From positions 1 through 35,471 of the forward strand of contig JAFQHW010000032.1 in NCBI GenBank assembly GCA_017397805.1: a stretch of 35,471 bases of DNA. Reading direction: 5' to 3'. The notes beneath the pieces are model-generated. The model was not told the DNA's origin. It saw nothing but the letters and a program-made list of their open reading frames with translations, and ran no database searches. The number at the start of each line of letters is the position of its first letter. Positions within the stretch are counted from its first letter, which is position 1. The position numbers and the translations under genes were made by a program. The DNA comes from Clostridia bacterium. Lineage in GTDB: Bacteria; Bacillota; Clostridia; Oscillospirales; CAG-382. Below, piece after piece: positions 23,315-32,464 of the stretch.

Positions 23315-25087
23315 ATGGCAGAGCTTATGGGCAATCTAAAGCGCAGCCACTATTGCGGTGAGCTTCGCGAGAGTGATATAGGAAGTACCGTTACCGTAAT
23401 GGGTTGGGTACAGCGCCAGCGCGATTTGGGCAGTCTTGTTTTCATTGACTTGCGTGACAGAAGCGGTATAGTACAGCTTGCTTTTGACGAGGGCAGTGAT
23501 AAGGCGGTTTTTGAAAAGGCGTTCAAGGCAAGAAGCGAATACGTTCTTGCGGCGGTAGGTACGGTAAGAGAGCGCAGCAGTAAAAACCCCAACATACCTA
23601 CGGGCGGAGTGGAGATTTTCGTTACTGAGCTTCGCGTGCTTTCCGTGGCGGAAACACCTCCTTTTGAAATAGTGGAGAACAGCAAAGCGGGCGAGGAGCT
23701 AAGGCTTAAATACCGTTATTTGGATTTGCGCCGCCCCGATTTGGCAAAGAATATCCTTTTCCGTCATAAGGCGGCAAAGGTAGTAAGAGATTATTTTGAC
23801 GAGAACGGATTCTTGGAGATAGAAACTCCTATGCTGGTGCGTTCCACGCCCGAAGGCGCAAGGGATTATCTCGTGCCCAGCCGTGTACATAAGGGTTCTT
23901 TCTACGCGCTGCCTCAGTCCCCTCAGCTTTATAAACAGCTTCTTATGGTGTCGGGCTTTGACCGTTATTTTCAGCTTGCCCGTTGCTTCAGGGACGAGGA
24001 TTTAAGAGCCGACCGTCAGCCTGAGTTCACTCAGATAGATTTGGAAATGTCCTTCGTGGACGTGGACGACGTATTGGCCATCGGCGAAGGCTTTATGGCA
24101 CGTATATTTAAGGAGCTTTTGGGACTTGATATACAGCTCCCTCTGCCCAGATATACCTATAAAGAGGTTATGGAGCGTTTCGGCTCCGATAAGCCTGACC
24201 TCAGATACGGTATGGAGATCTGCGATATTACCGAAGCGGTAAAGAGCAGTGAGTTCGTGGTGTTCGCTTCCGCGATCCAAGGCGGCGGCAGTGTAAGAGG
24301 CATCAACGCAAAAGGCTTGGCAGATAAGCTTACCCGTAAGGAGATAGACAAGCTTACCGATTATATCAAGGGTTGCGGCGCAAAGGGGCTTGCTTGGGTA
24401 AGAATGACCGAGCAGGGAACCACCTCCTCCTTCGCTAAGTTTATGACCGAGGACGAGATGAAGGCTATCTGCGACAAAATGGGCGCAGAAACGGGTGACG
24501 TACTGCTTATTATGGCAGATACCGACAATAACCGTTTGCTTTCCACCTTGGGTATGCTTCGTATAGAAACCGCTAACCGCGGCGGCGTTAAAAAAGAAGG
24601 CTTTAAGCCTCTTTGGGTTGTGGAATTTCCTTTCTTCGAATTTGACGCGGAGCTTGGCGACTTCGTAGCTATGCACCATCCTTTCACGGCGCCTCTTGAC
24701 GAGTGCTTGCCTTATCTTGAGACCGACAAAGGTGCGGTAAGAGCGAAGGCTTACGACTTGGTGCTCAACGGCATCGAGCTTGCCAGCGGCTCTATCCGTA
24801 TAACCAATCCCGACTTGCAGACCACCATATTCCGTCTGCTTGGCATTTCCGCAGAAGAAGCACAGCTTAAATTCGGCTTCCTTACGGACGCTTTCCGTTA
24901 CGGTCCTCCTCCTCACGGTGGTATGGCACTTGGACTTGACAGACTCGTTATGCAGCTTTTGGGTTGCGATAATTTGCGCGACGTAGTTGCGTTCCCCAAG
25001 GTACAAAACGCTTCCGAGCTTATGACCTCCTGCCCTGCAGAGGTGCCCGAAGCATGCCTTGACGATTTGGGAATAAAGATAAAATAA
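23315..25087 (+). CDS. aspS: Aspartate--tRNA ligase
   Basis: A 590-residue bacterial-type class II synthetase: N-terminal OB-fold anticodon-binding domain (VMGWVQRQRDLGSLVFIDLRDRSG at about 28-52), catalytic domain with motif 2 FRDEDLRADRQPEFTQ, a GAD insertion domain (about 290-400) and motif 3 GLDRLVMQLLG near the C-terminus. Length is right for the insertion-containing bacterial form. ATG 23315 has AAGAGGAG upstream. Whether it is discriminating (Asp only) or charges tRNA-Asn too cannot be read here; no gatCAB genes are in view. Confidence 0.96.
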   Translation: MAELMGNLKRSHYCGELRESDIGSTVTVMGWVQRQRDLGSLVFIDLRDRSGIVQLAFDEGSDKAVFEKAFKARSEYVLAAVGTVRERSSKNPNIPTGGVEIFVTELRVLSVAETPPFEIVENSKAGEELRLKYRYLDLRRPDLAKNILFRHKAAKVVRDYFDENGFLEIETPMLVRSTPEGARDYLVPSRVHKGSFYALPQSPQLYKQLLMVSGFDRYFQLARCFRDEDLRADRQPEFTQIDLEMSFVDVDDVLAIGEGFMARIFKELLGLDIQLPLPRYTYKEVMERFGSDKPDLRYGMEICDITEAVKSSEFVVFASAIQGGGSVRGINAKGLADKLTRKEIDKLTDYIKGCGAKGLAWVRMTEQGTTSSFAKFMTEDEMKAICDKMGAETGDVLLIMADTDNNRLLSTLGMLRIETANRGGVKKEGFKPLWVVEFPFFEFDAELGDFVAMHHPFTAPLDECLPYLETDKGAVRAKAYDLVLNGIELASGSIRITNPDLQTTIFRLLGISAEEAQLKFGFLTDAFRYGPPPHGGMALGLDRLVMQLLGCDNLRDVVAFPKVQNASELMTSCPAEVPEACLDDLGIKIK

Positions 25088-25120
25088 GTGTACTCACTTA
25101 AATATATGGAGTAATTACCG

Positions 25121-26080
25121 ATGATTGAATTTAAAAACGTATACAAAGACTATGGGCAGAATCACGCCTTGAAGGGCATAAGCTTCAAGGTGGAAAAAGG
25201 CGAAATATTGGGCTTTCTCGGCCCTAACGGTGCCGGTAAAAGTACAGCCCTTAACATACTTACGGGTTATCTCTCCGCTACTGCGGGGGAAGCCTTCGTT
25301 GACGGCATAAGTATATTCGAAAACCCCATAGCCGCAAAAAAGCTGATAGGCTTTTTGCCGGAGATGCCTCCTCTCTATCCCGAAATGAAGGTGGAGGAGT
25401 ATCTTAACTTTGTGTACGACCTTAAAGGTTGCACCCTCTCCCGCAAGCAGCACATTAACGATGTTTGCGGCGTGGTAAAGCTAAGCCACGTAAAAAACAG
25501 ACTCATAAAGAACCTTTCCAAGGGTTATAAACAGCGTGTGGGCATCGCTCAGGCGCTTATAGGCAACCCCAAGGTTTTGGTTTTTGACGAGCCTACCGTG
25601 GGTCTTGACCCCAAGCAGATAATAGAGATACGCAACCTTGTAAAGGAGCTGGGTAAGGAGCATACCATTATCCTCTCCACCCACATTCTGCCCGAAGTTC
25701 AGCAGGTCTGCAGTAGGGTAGTGGTTATTAACGAAGGTCTTATCGTTGCTGACGAGAGCATAGAAACCTTGACGGAGGCTTTGGAGGGCACCAGAAGACA
25801 CGTTGCCAAGATATGCGGCCCCGAACAGGACGTAATAAAGCTTTTGCGTTCTCTGCCTGCTCTCAAAGGCGCGGATATAATAGGCAGACAGGATGCCAAC
25901 TCCGTAAGCTATCTTATAGAGTCTGACGAGAAGATCGATGCCCGCGTGCCCTTGTTTAACGCCCTTGCGGCAAAAGGCTATGCCTTGATAGGGCTTGAGG
26001 GTGTGGATATGAGCCTTGAGGACGTATTCGTAAGGCTCGTTTCCAACAAAGAAAAGAAAACCGAAGGGAGAAGAAGATAA
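25121..26080 (+). CDS. ABC transporter ATP-binding protein (Gld-like system)
   Basis: A 319-residue cytosolic ATPase. Walker A GPNGAGKST is at 34-42, the signature LSKGYKQR at 132-139 and Walker B VLVFDEPT at 152-159, followed by GLDP and the ILSTH switch. The C-terminal extension of about 90 residues resembles ABC-2-type and GldA-type ATPases. It is followed by a short ABC-2 permease, a GldG-type protein and a DUF4340 protein, the set seen in GldA-GldF-GldG systems. In Bacteroidetes this complex supports gliding; in Clostridia the cargo and role are unknown. ATG 25121 with GGAG upstream, 33 bases after aspS. Confidence 0.9.
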   Translation: MIEFKNVYKDYGQNHALKGISFKVEKGEILGFLGPNGAGKSTALNILTGYLSATAGEAFVDGISIFENPIAAKKLIGFLPEMPPLYPEMKVEEYLNFVYDLKGCTLSRKQHINDVCGVVKLSHVKNRLIKNLSKGYKQRVGIAQALIGNPKVLVFDEPTVGLDPKQIIEIRNLVKELGKEHTIILSTHILPEVQQVCSRVVVINEGLIVADESIETLTEALEGTRRHVAKICGPEQDVIKLLRSLPALKGADIIGRQDANSVSYLIESDEKIDARVPLFNALAAKGYALIGLEGVDMSLEDVFVRLVSNKEKKTEGRRR

Positions 26081-26082
26081 CT

Positions 26083-26787
26083 ATGTTTGCCATATATAAG
26101 CGTGAGCTTAAAGCTTACTTTATTTCTCCCATAGGCTATTTGTTCGTGGGTAACTTTTTGGCTGTTTCAGGCTTGCTTTTCAGTATTTGCACCCTGCAAC
26201 AGCAGGAATCCAGCAGCGTAAGCAACTATTTCAGGTATCTGATATACGCTTTTGCAATTTTGCTTCCCTTGCTTACCATGAAGTCTTTGTCTGAGGAAAG
26301 AAAAACCAAATCGGAACAGCTTCTTATGACAAGCCCCGTTTCCATAAGCGGTATGATAATGGGTAAGTATTTTGCTTCCCTTACGGTGTTCACCGCGGTT
26401 TTGCTTTGCAACAGCTTAAACTTTTTACTGCTTGAAAAATTCGGCGACCCTAACGGCAGATTAATTATTTCAAATCTTATCTGTCTGTTCTTTATAGGCG
26501 CGCTTTTCCTGGCAGTGGGTATGTTCTTCTCCTCTCTTACCGAGGACCCGTTGGTGTCTGCCATAGGCTCTATGGATGCTATTTTTGTTATGCTTGCGGT
26601 TAACTTTTTGTCCGATATTACCATTCCGTGGCTTAAAAAGATAGTGGACTTTATTTCCGTGCTTTCCCGTTACGAGCCTTTTACCTACGGTATTTTGGAT
26701 ATTACTTCGATAATTTACTATGTTTCCATCGCCGCCGTATTCATCTTCTTTACCGTAAGAGTGTACGAGCGTCGCAGATGGGCATAA
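26083..26787 (+). CDS. ABC-2 family permease (GldF-like)
   Basis: A 234-residue membrane protein with about six hydrophobic segments (about 14-36, 50-66, 90-117, 128-148, 160-180 and 208-226). The cytosolic loop SLSEERKTKSEQLLMTSPVS after the second segment is the typical ABC-2/GldF coupling motif. It is short, as GldF proteins are. It starts two bases after the ATPase stop, so the two are coupled. As only one permease gene is seen, it probably works as a homodimer or together with the next membrane-anchored protein. Confidence 0.88.
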   Translation: MFAIYKRELKAYFISPIGYLFVGNFLAVSGLLFSICTLQQQESSSVSNYFRYLIYAFAILLPLLTMKSLSEERKTKSEQLLMTSPVSISGMIMGKYFASLTVFTAVLLCNSLNFLLLEKFGDPNGRLIISNLICLFFIGALFLAVGMFFSSLTEDPLVSAIGSMDAIFVMLAVNFLSDITIPWLKKIVDFISVLSRYEPFTYGILDITSIIYYVSIAAVFIFFTVRVYERRRWA

Positions 26788-26800
26788 GGGAGGTACGGCT

Positions 26801-28366
26801 GTGAATAACATTAATAACGATAAGCAAAGGAACGCCGTTACCAAAAAATTAAAATACGGCTCTTTATCCATGGGTTTTGCGGTTTTGGTGGTAGTGCTTT
26901 GTATAGCCGTAAACCTTGCCGCTTCACTTCTTTCCGCACAATGGTCGCTTCGCGTGGATATAACCGACGACAAAGCACGCTTTTATACCATTAGCGACGG
27001 AACCAAGAAGCTTTTTGAAGAATATTTCTCCGAAACTCCCGATTGGCACATAACCATCCGTTTTTTGGCAAAGGAAGAAAAGGTTTCCGATAATATGGTG
27101 CTGGAGCTGGCACGCTCTTACCAAAGCACCTTTGACGGTCATATAGACTTGGAGTTTATGGATATAAACACCAACATTGATAAGTGGGAGCAGTATTGCG
27201 AGCTTACTCAGATAGAGCTTACCTCTTACCACGTGCTGGTGGAGGGTAAGTACCATACCCGCGCCATAAGCTTTGCCAATTTCTATTATACCGACAGCGA
27301 ATCCGGTGAAACGGTGGCGTTCGCCGGTGAAAAGGCGTATACTGCCGCTATGATCAAGTCCGGCATTAAGGAGAATCCCGTGGCGGTGTTTACTGCGGGA
27401 CACGGTGAAAGTCTTGATAACGGCAAATATCCCTTGGCAAGCTACGTTGGTTTAAGCTCCGAACAGCTTTCCCAAGCCAATAAGCTAAGCCTTTTCGATA
27501 CCTTAAACGATATGGGCTTTGAGGTGCAGGTGTTAGACCTTAACGAAAGCGAACTGCCCGAAAGCACCCGCCTTGTGTTTATAAGCGACCCTCAGCGCGA
27601 TTTTATGGATTACGATCCCGATAAGCCCGACGTGGTAAGCGAGCTTGAGATGCTTAAAAACGCTATGGATAACTATAACGTTACCCTTATGGTTTCCGTT
27701 GACGACGAAACCCCCGAGCTTGAGAACTTGTCCCGTTATTTGTCCTTGGATTACGGCTTGATATACCACAGCAACGTTTCCGTAACCGATAACGACAACT
27801 CCTTGAAGGGCAGTGGCGGTAAGGAGCTTTTGGGCGCCGTTGCCGCTAAGAACAGCGGCTCTTTGGGCGCGCAGATAGTTAAAGGCTTCGGCGTTGACGA
27901 ACGCTTTGTGTTTAACAACGCGGTAAAGCTCTCTTTAAGCACCGATATGTCCGTACAGGGCGAGGATATGATCGTATCCACCTATTCCACGGCAGAAGCC
28001 GAGGGTAAGAAGGACGTATATCCCCTCGTGGCATATACCTTGCAGGCAAACGCCATAGAGGACGATAAGGGCACAGATACGGAGAATAAAGAGTATAAAA
28101 CCGCTTATCTTTTCGGTTCTACCGAGTTTTTAAGCAGTGAGTATCTTAACAGCCGTTTTTCCAACAGAGCACTTTTGGAAAGTATATTGAGAAAAGCCAA
28201 CACGGTGCAGGAATACGTGGCAATTAACGAAGTTTACTTCATTGACGAAGGCTTGGATATAACTACGGGCGAGGCAAGAGGCTGGACGGTAGCCGTTACC
28301 CTCGTTGCACCTGCGGCAGTATTTGCCGTTGCCCTCGTGGTATGGGCTCGTCGTCGCCACGCTTAA
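26801..28366 (+). CDS. GldG-family extracytoplasmic protein (ABC_transp_aux type)
   Basis: A 521-residue protein with a membrane helix at about 20-43, a large extracytoplasmic domain and a second helix near 497-515 ending in basic RRRHA. The post-helix block RVDITDDKARFYTISDGTKKLFEEY and the later VAVFTAGHGES are typical of GldG/ABC auxiliary domains, related to IFT52-like folds. The start is GTG 26801 with GGGAGGT eight bases upstream. Adjacent to ATPase and permease, it likely forms the outer part of one membrane complex with them. Substrate unknown. Confidence 0.85.
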   Translation: MNNINNDKQRNAVTKKLKYGSLSMGFAVLVVVLCIAVNLAASLLSAQWSLRVDITDDKARFYTISDGTKKLFEEYFSETPDWHITIRFLAKEEKVSDNMVLELARSYQSTFDGHIDLEFMDINTNIDKWEQYCELTQIELTSYHVLVEGKYHTRAISFANFYYTDSESGETVAFAGEKAYTAAMIKSGIKENPVAVFTAGHGESLDNGKYPLASYVGLSSEQLSQANKLSLFDTLNDMGFEVQVLDLNESELPESTRLVFISDPQRDFMDYDPDKPDVVSELEMLKNAMDNYNVTLMVSVDDETPELENLSRYLSLDYGLIYHSNVSVTDNDNSLKGSGGKELLGAVAAKNSGSLGAQIVKGFGVDERFVFNNAVKLSLSTDMSVQGEDMIVSTYSTAEAEGKKDVYPLVAYTLQANAIEDDKGTDTENKEYKTAYLFGSTEFLSSEYLNSRFSNRALLESILRKANTVQEYVAINEVYFIDEGLDITTGEARGWTVAVTLVAPAAVFAVALVVWARRRHA

Positions 28367-28376
28367 AGGAGATTTA

Positions 28377-30284
28377 ATGAAAAAGCTTAGCAGATTTCAG
28401 AAACAACTAATAGCGGCGGCAGTGGTTTTGGCGGTTGCGCTTGCGCTGTTTGCCGTGTATATGTTCAATAAACCCGAAGAAGAGGCGGAGGTTCAAAAGG
28501 CTCCCACTCTTAATTACGGCTTTAACACCGAAGAAGAGGCGGCGCTTAACGCCTTTAACGGCAGTGCCGTGTTTACCTTCTCTGCTGAAAAAGGTAAGGC
28601 TGACGAAAAAACTGCCGCAATTATGAACTTAGCCGCCGACTATGCCGCCATGAACAGCGGCATAAGCCTCGTTTTCGGTAATGGCGACGAGCTTTGCACC
28701 GTAAAGCTTAACGGCAAAGTAACTGCCACCGTAAAGGACGGCGAGGTTGAATGCTATTACAACGAAGAAGAGAAGCTTTATGCCGTTTCCGGCATAAGAT
28801 ACGCTTTTAATATGGCGGTTTTCGGTGATTCGTTGGGTATATCCCAAGAGGAAAAAATGGCATTGCCCGGCTTTGATACTAAAGGCAACACCCTTAATAA
28901 GGGTGGCAACATCGTGCTTTTCTCTTTGGGTAACGAGTATGGCGAGCTGGCGTTCGTTGAGCTTAGTAACAAGCAAAGCAAAGAGGTAGTGTTTTACGTA
29001 GACGAGGATACGGGTCTGCCCGCTATAATCGGCGCGGAGGGTATGGACGTTAATCAGGCTTCTGCCGTATTCCTTATGTCTTTTGCACAGAACCCCGTGG
29101 CAACTGATACCGTTGACAACCCCGGTGACCTTTCCGAATACGGTCTGGACAGTGACGAAAATGCCGAAGCTACCATCCTCGTAGCCGTAAGCGAAACCGA
29201 GTTCCGCCGCATCCGTATAGGTAAAGCGGCACCCGGCGGCAACGGCTACTACGCCCTTTGCGACGATAAGAACAACGATTACCGCGATATAGTTTATATA
29301 CTTGATGCTACGTCCTCTTATGCGTTGTTCTCCATGGAGCAGTTTTTGACTGCTTCTTACGGCATCGCTCTGGATGACAATAACGAGCTTTTCACAGCTA
29401 TTGACGATATGACCATCACCATAAACGGTGAGGAGATGAAGTTTGAAAAGCTCACCAAGGAAGAAAGCGCCCTTTACTCCATAAGCTATTTTTGGAAGGT
29501 TACCGAGCCCGAACGCTTCGTAGATAAAGAAAAAGGCTATGCGTTAAGCGGATTTTATAACGTGTCCGACGTGTTCTTGGCGCTAAGCACTTTGCAAAGC
29601 AGCGATATAAAGGTGGCGTTGCCTACGGAAGAAGACTTGGCGGAGTACGGCTTGGATAATCCCTACCGCAGTTATTCCTGGGTGGTCTACGATAATATCC
29701 GTTGCACCGTTCATATGACCGAGCCTGACGACAACGGCAAGTTTTACGCCTACGGCTACAGGGACGTTTTGGGCAAGAACGGCTATAGGGAAAATTTGGG
29801 CATAGGTTCCGTTTCCGTTTCTTCTTTCTCTAATCCCGACGGTGTTTGCTACGCTACCTACGAGGCCATTAACTTTATCCACAGCCAGTTGTTTACCGAT
29901 TATATTGATGCGTTAGACTCCATGACCTTTATCCGCAACGGCGAAACCCACGTGTTTAAGTTTAAAAAAGAGAACGGGAAGATAACGTCCGTTACTCTTG
30001 ACGGCAAGAAGACCGATCTGCAAAGCGTGCGCCATTTGTACGTGTCGAGTATTGACCCTATTATAACGGGTGAATATGCCGGCGATGTGGAAGCGGGCAA
30101 GGACGTAACGGTTATATTTGACTGCGACGGTGTAAAAACCGAAATGTCATATACCCGCCTTAACTCCGTAGAGGTTTACGTTTTGCTTAACGGTACGGGA
30201 AAATATACTGTGAATTACAAGCATTTGGCACCCATAATCGAAAACCTTGAGACGATATTGGGCGGCGGTACGATCTCCCGATGA
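28377..30284 (+). CDS. DUF4340 domain membrane-anchored protein
   Basis: A 635-residue protein: positively charged start, one membrane helix (about 10-30), then a long extracytoplasmic beta-rich region. Repeating units of the type DLSEYGLD and DLAEYGLDNP are characteristic of DUF4340, which accompanies GldG-type genes in many bacteria. No catalytic motif is recognised. ATG 28377 follows AAAGGAG (28365-28370) by six bases. The stop overlaps the lipoprotein start by four bases. It probably belongs to the same envelope complex; function is inferred from context only. Confidence 0.82.
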   Translation: MKKLSRFQKQLIAAAVVLAVALALFAVYMFNKPEEEAEVQKAPTLNYGFNTEEEAALNAFNGSAVFTFSAEKGKADEKTAAIMNLAADYAAMNSGISLVFGNGDELCTVKLNGKVTATVKDGEVECYYNEEEKLYAVSGIRYAFNMAVFGDSLGISQEEKMALPGFDTKGNTLNKGGNIVLFSLGNEYGELAFVELSNKQSKEVVFYVDEDTGLPAIIGAEGMDVNQASAVFLMSFAQNPVATDTVDNPGDLSEYGLDSDENAEATILVAVSETEFRRIRIGKAAPGGNGYYALCDDKNNDYRDIVYILDATSSYALFSMEQFLTASYGIALDDNNELFTAIDDMTITINGEEMKFEKLTKEESALYSISYFWKVTEPERFVDKEKGYALSGFYNVSDVFLALSTLQSSDIKVALPTEEDLAEYGLDNPYRSYSWVVYDNIRCTVHMTEPDDNGKFYAYGYRDVLGKNGYRENLGIGSVSVSSFSNPDGVCYATYEAINFIHSQLFTDYIDALDSMTFIRNGETHVFKFKKENGKITSVTLDGKKTDLQSVRHLYVSSIDPIITGEYAGDVEAGKDVTVIFDCDGVKTEMSYTRLNSVEVYVLLNGTGKYTVNYKHLAPIIENLETILGGGTISR

Positions 30285-31084
30285 AAAGAATCGTATTAAT
30301 ACTGCTTGCCGCGCTTTTTATGCTTTGCGGTTGCGGCGGTGACGGTGAAGAAACTGCATCCGAAAAGTCCACCGTAAGCGCGGATGAATATGCGCTTATC
30401 TCCCACGCGGTGCAGTCTTTTAACGAGGAAAACCGTAGGGAAGTGTCCGTTATACTAAGCCTCGCCAAGGGGGAGGAGAACGCGTTCTTCACCCAAGGCG
30501 GCTACTCCTATGACCGAGGGGACCCCATCGCAATGAGCGGTAAGACCACTCAGGTTTACGGCGACGGCGGCAGTACGAGCGAGGTTTTTTACAAGGCGGG
30601 TGCTTACTACTACAGCGGTAAGGACGGCAAGTTTTACGAGAGCTTTGACCGTCAGCTGTTTTTGGAGCAGTATCTTTGCACCAATATCACCCTTTGCCCT
30701 ATGGAAAGCGTAAGAGGGTACAGGAAGGCGGAGACCTCAGCAGGTACCAAATACGTACTTAACGGTGCGGAAGAAAAGTTTTTTAAGCTTCTGTTTGATG
30801 AAAGCTTGTTCTACTATTCGGGCCTTAAAAAGCCTATAGAGGAAAAGACCGAATACACGGACGGGGAATTTACCGTTGTAACGGACGAAAATGGCGGCCT
30901 TGTAAGCTTTTCCGTAAAATGCAAGGCCGTTTTGTACGATACCGAGCCTTATTACCCTACCGGATATACCGAGGGGGAGCAGAAGCACGTGCTTGATCTA
31001 AGCTATGAGCTTTCCGTAAAGGCTTTAGGCGATAAGGTAGAGATCATCGTTCCCGATACCAAAGAATATACTTTTTTGGGATAA
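30281..31084 (+). CDS. Predicted lipoprotein of the Gld-like operon
   Basis: A 267-residue protein I do not recognise beyond its targeting. The signal peptide MKRIVLILLAALFML ends in a lipobox LCGC, so Cys18 would be acylated and the protein tethered outside the cell. The mature part begins with an acidic Ser/Glu-rich linker, then a mixed beta-rich domain with several Tyr-rich strands (KAGAYYYSGKDGKFYESF and similar), reminiscent of LolA/LppX-like or DUF-type lipid-binding lipoproteins, but that is only an impression. The four-base overlap with the DUF4340 gene makes it part of the same system. Confidence 0.78.
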   Translation: MKRIVLILLAALFMLCGCGGDGEETASEKSTVSADEYALISHAVQSFNEENRREVSVILSLAKGEENAFFTQGGYSYDRGDPIAMSGKTTQVYGDGGSTSEVFYKAGAYYYSGKDGKFYESFDRQLFLEQYLCTNITLCPMESVRGYRKAETSAGTKYVLNGAEEKFFKLLFDESLFYYSGLKKPIEEKTEYTDGEFTVVTDENGGLVSFSVKCKAVLYDTEPYYPTGYTEGEQKHVLDLSYELSVKALGDKVEIIVPDTKEYTFLG

Positions 31085-31111
31085 AATTTTACTTATAAGG
31101 CTTGAGATATA

Positions 31112-32269
31112 ATGACGAAACTGTTACTGAAGCTTTTTGTAAAGGACTATAAAAACCCTGCCGAAAGCACGCGCGCTTCTGTGGGTGCAATGGCAGGGGC
31201 AGTAGGCATAGTATGCAATTTGTTGCTTTTTGCCGCTAAGCTTGCCGTGGGTATTGCGGTAGGTTCGGTGGCAGTGTTTGCCGACTCCGCAAACAATTTT
31301 TCCGATTCGGCAGCTTCGGTCATCACCCTTTTCGGGTTCCGTATGGCAAGGCGCCCTGCGGATAAGGACCACCCATTCGGGCACGCAAGATACGAATATC
31401 TGTCGGGACTTGCCATTGCAGCCTTCGTGCTGGTTCTGGGGGTAGAGCTTGGCACCTCTTCCGTAAAGAAAATAATAAACCCCGTGGAAACGGAGTTTTC
31501 AGCCCTTTCGTTCTTAGTGCTTTTTTTGGCGGTATGTCTCAAGCTGTGGATGTTTTTCTTCTTCCGCGGTTTGGGCAAGCGTATCAATTCCGATACGTTG
31601 AAGGCAACCGCCACCGACAGCCGAAACGACGTGCTGGTTACCTTGGCGGTGCTTGCGGGCGGCTGTATACAGCACTTTTTTGAAGTTAACGCAGACGGCT
31701 ATATAGGCTTGGCGGTGTGCTTGTTCATCCTTTATTCGGGCGTGCGCCTTGTGGGCCACACGATTTCATCTCTGTTGGGTAAGCAGGCAAGCAACGAGCT
31801 GATAGAGAATATAGGCAATTTGGTGCTTTCCCACCAAGACGTTATCGGGATACACGACCTGCTGGTGCACGATTACGGTCCCGATAAGTGCTACGCTTCC
31901 CTTCATGCGGAGCTAAGCTGTGAGATAGACGCCTTGACCTGCCACGATATAATAGACCGCATAGAGCGCGACGCTTTTGAAAAGCTTAACGTGCACATGG
32001 TCATCCATCCCGACCCGGTAACCGTAAACGATAAGGAGTGGCAGGAGATGCGCGCCGTGGTGGAAAAGCTTGTGAAGGAGATAGATGCAAACCTTGCCAT
32101 TCACGATTTCCGCGTGGTTAAATCCGACTATCTGCCCCGTCTGGTGTTCGATATGGACGTGCCCTATTCCATGCACCGCCGCAACGATGAGTTGCAGAAA
32201 GAGATAGATAAGGGACTTGCCGATATGGGCAAAAATTATATAACTGTTATTAAATTCGACGGAAAATAG
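31112..32269 (+). CDS. Cation diffusion facilitator family transporter (probable Mn/Fe efflux)
   Basis: A 385-residue CDF antiporter with six predicted membrane helices and a cytosolic C-terminal domain. The metal-site residues in helices 2 and 5 are Asp58 and Asn62 (FADSANNFSD) and Asp169 and Asp173 (TDSRNDV). Compared with zinc-type members, the helix-5 His is Asp, a set I associate with manganese or iron export. The HPFGHARYEYLS loop is standard. It lies 27 bases after the lipoprotein gene on the same strand and may be read from the same transcript. Element B1, with a terminator-like hairpin, follows the stop. Confidence 0.9.
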   Translation: MTKLLLKLFVKDYKNPAESTRASVGAMAGAVGIVCNLLLFAAKLAVGIAVGSVAVFADSANNFSDSAASVITLFGFRMARRPADKDHPFGHARYEYLSGLAIAAFVLVLGVELGTSSVKKIINPVETEFSALSFLVLFLAVCLKLWMFFFFRGLGKRINSDTLKATATDSRNDVLVTLAVLAGGCIQHFFEVNADGYIGLAVCLFILYSGVRLVGHTISSLLGKQASNELIENIGNLVLSHQDVIGIHDLLVHDYGPDKCYASLHAELSCEIDALTCHDIIDRIERDAFEKLNVHMVIHPDPVTVNDKEWQEMRAVVEKLVKEIDANLAIHDFRVVKSDYLPRLVFDMDVPYSMHRRNDELQKEIDKGLADMGKNYITVIKFDGK

Positions 32270-32279
32270 AAAGAATATG

Positions 32280-32419
32280 GGTCTGTCTCAAATTGAAATT
32301 TTGAGATGAAACCATATATAAAAGCTACAAAAAAATCAAGGGCATTCAAGCGATGTCCTTGATTTTTTGTTAAGCTTGCACATAACGTTCACAATTTGTT
32401 AATGCTATGAGACAGCCTC
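32280..32419. mobile_element. Family B element, copy B1 (MITE-like)
   Basis: The core 32283-32417 (135 bp) is identical base for base to 35336-35470. It is bounded by inverted CTGTCTCA/TGAGACAG, extending to GGGCTGTCTCA in copy B2. No gene inside. It holds TCTCAAA/TTTGAGA near the left end and a strong hairpin AAAAAATCAAGG/CCTTGATTTTTT in the centre. The ends resemble those of some Firmicutes insertion sequences, suggesting mobilisation by a transposase encoded elsewhere. Confidence 0.8.
32330..32368. terminator. Bidirectional terminator-like hairpin inside B1
   Basis: A 12-bp arm pair AAAAAATCAAGG/CCTTGATTTTTT, extended inwards by CAT/ATG pairing, gives a T-run on both strands. It could end both the rightward transporter transcript and the leftward PHP gene, whose 3' end is at 32465. 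Confidence 0.7.
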
Positions 32420-32464
32420 AGTTATATTTGTACCTTGCACGAATTTTTATGTCGCAAAAGCCTC

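Noticed and set aside
24002-25006. A 334-codon frame antisense to aspS
   Set aside because: Lies wholly within aspS, with no family resemblance.
25082-25101. TAAGTG/CACTTA dyad after aspS as a terminator
   Set aside because: Stem is only six A/T-rich pairs with no T-run, and the ABC gene follows within 33 bases; read-through is more likely.
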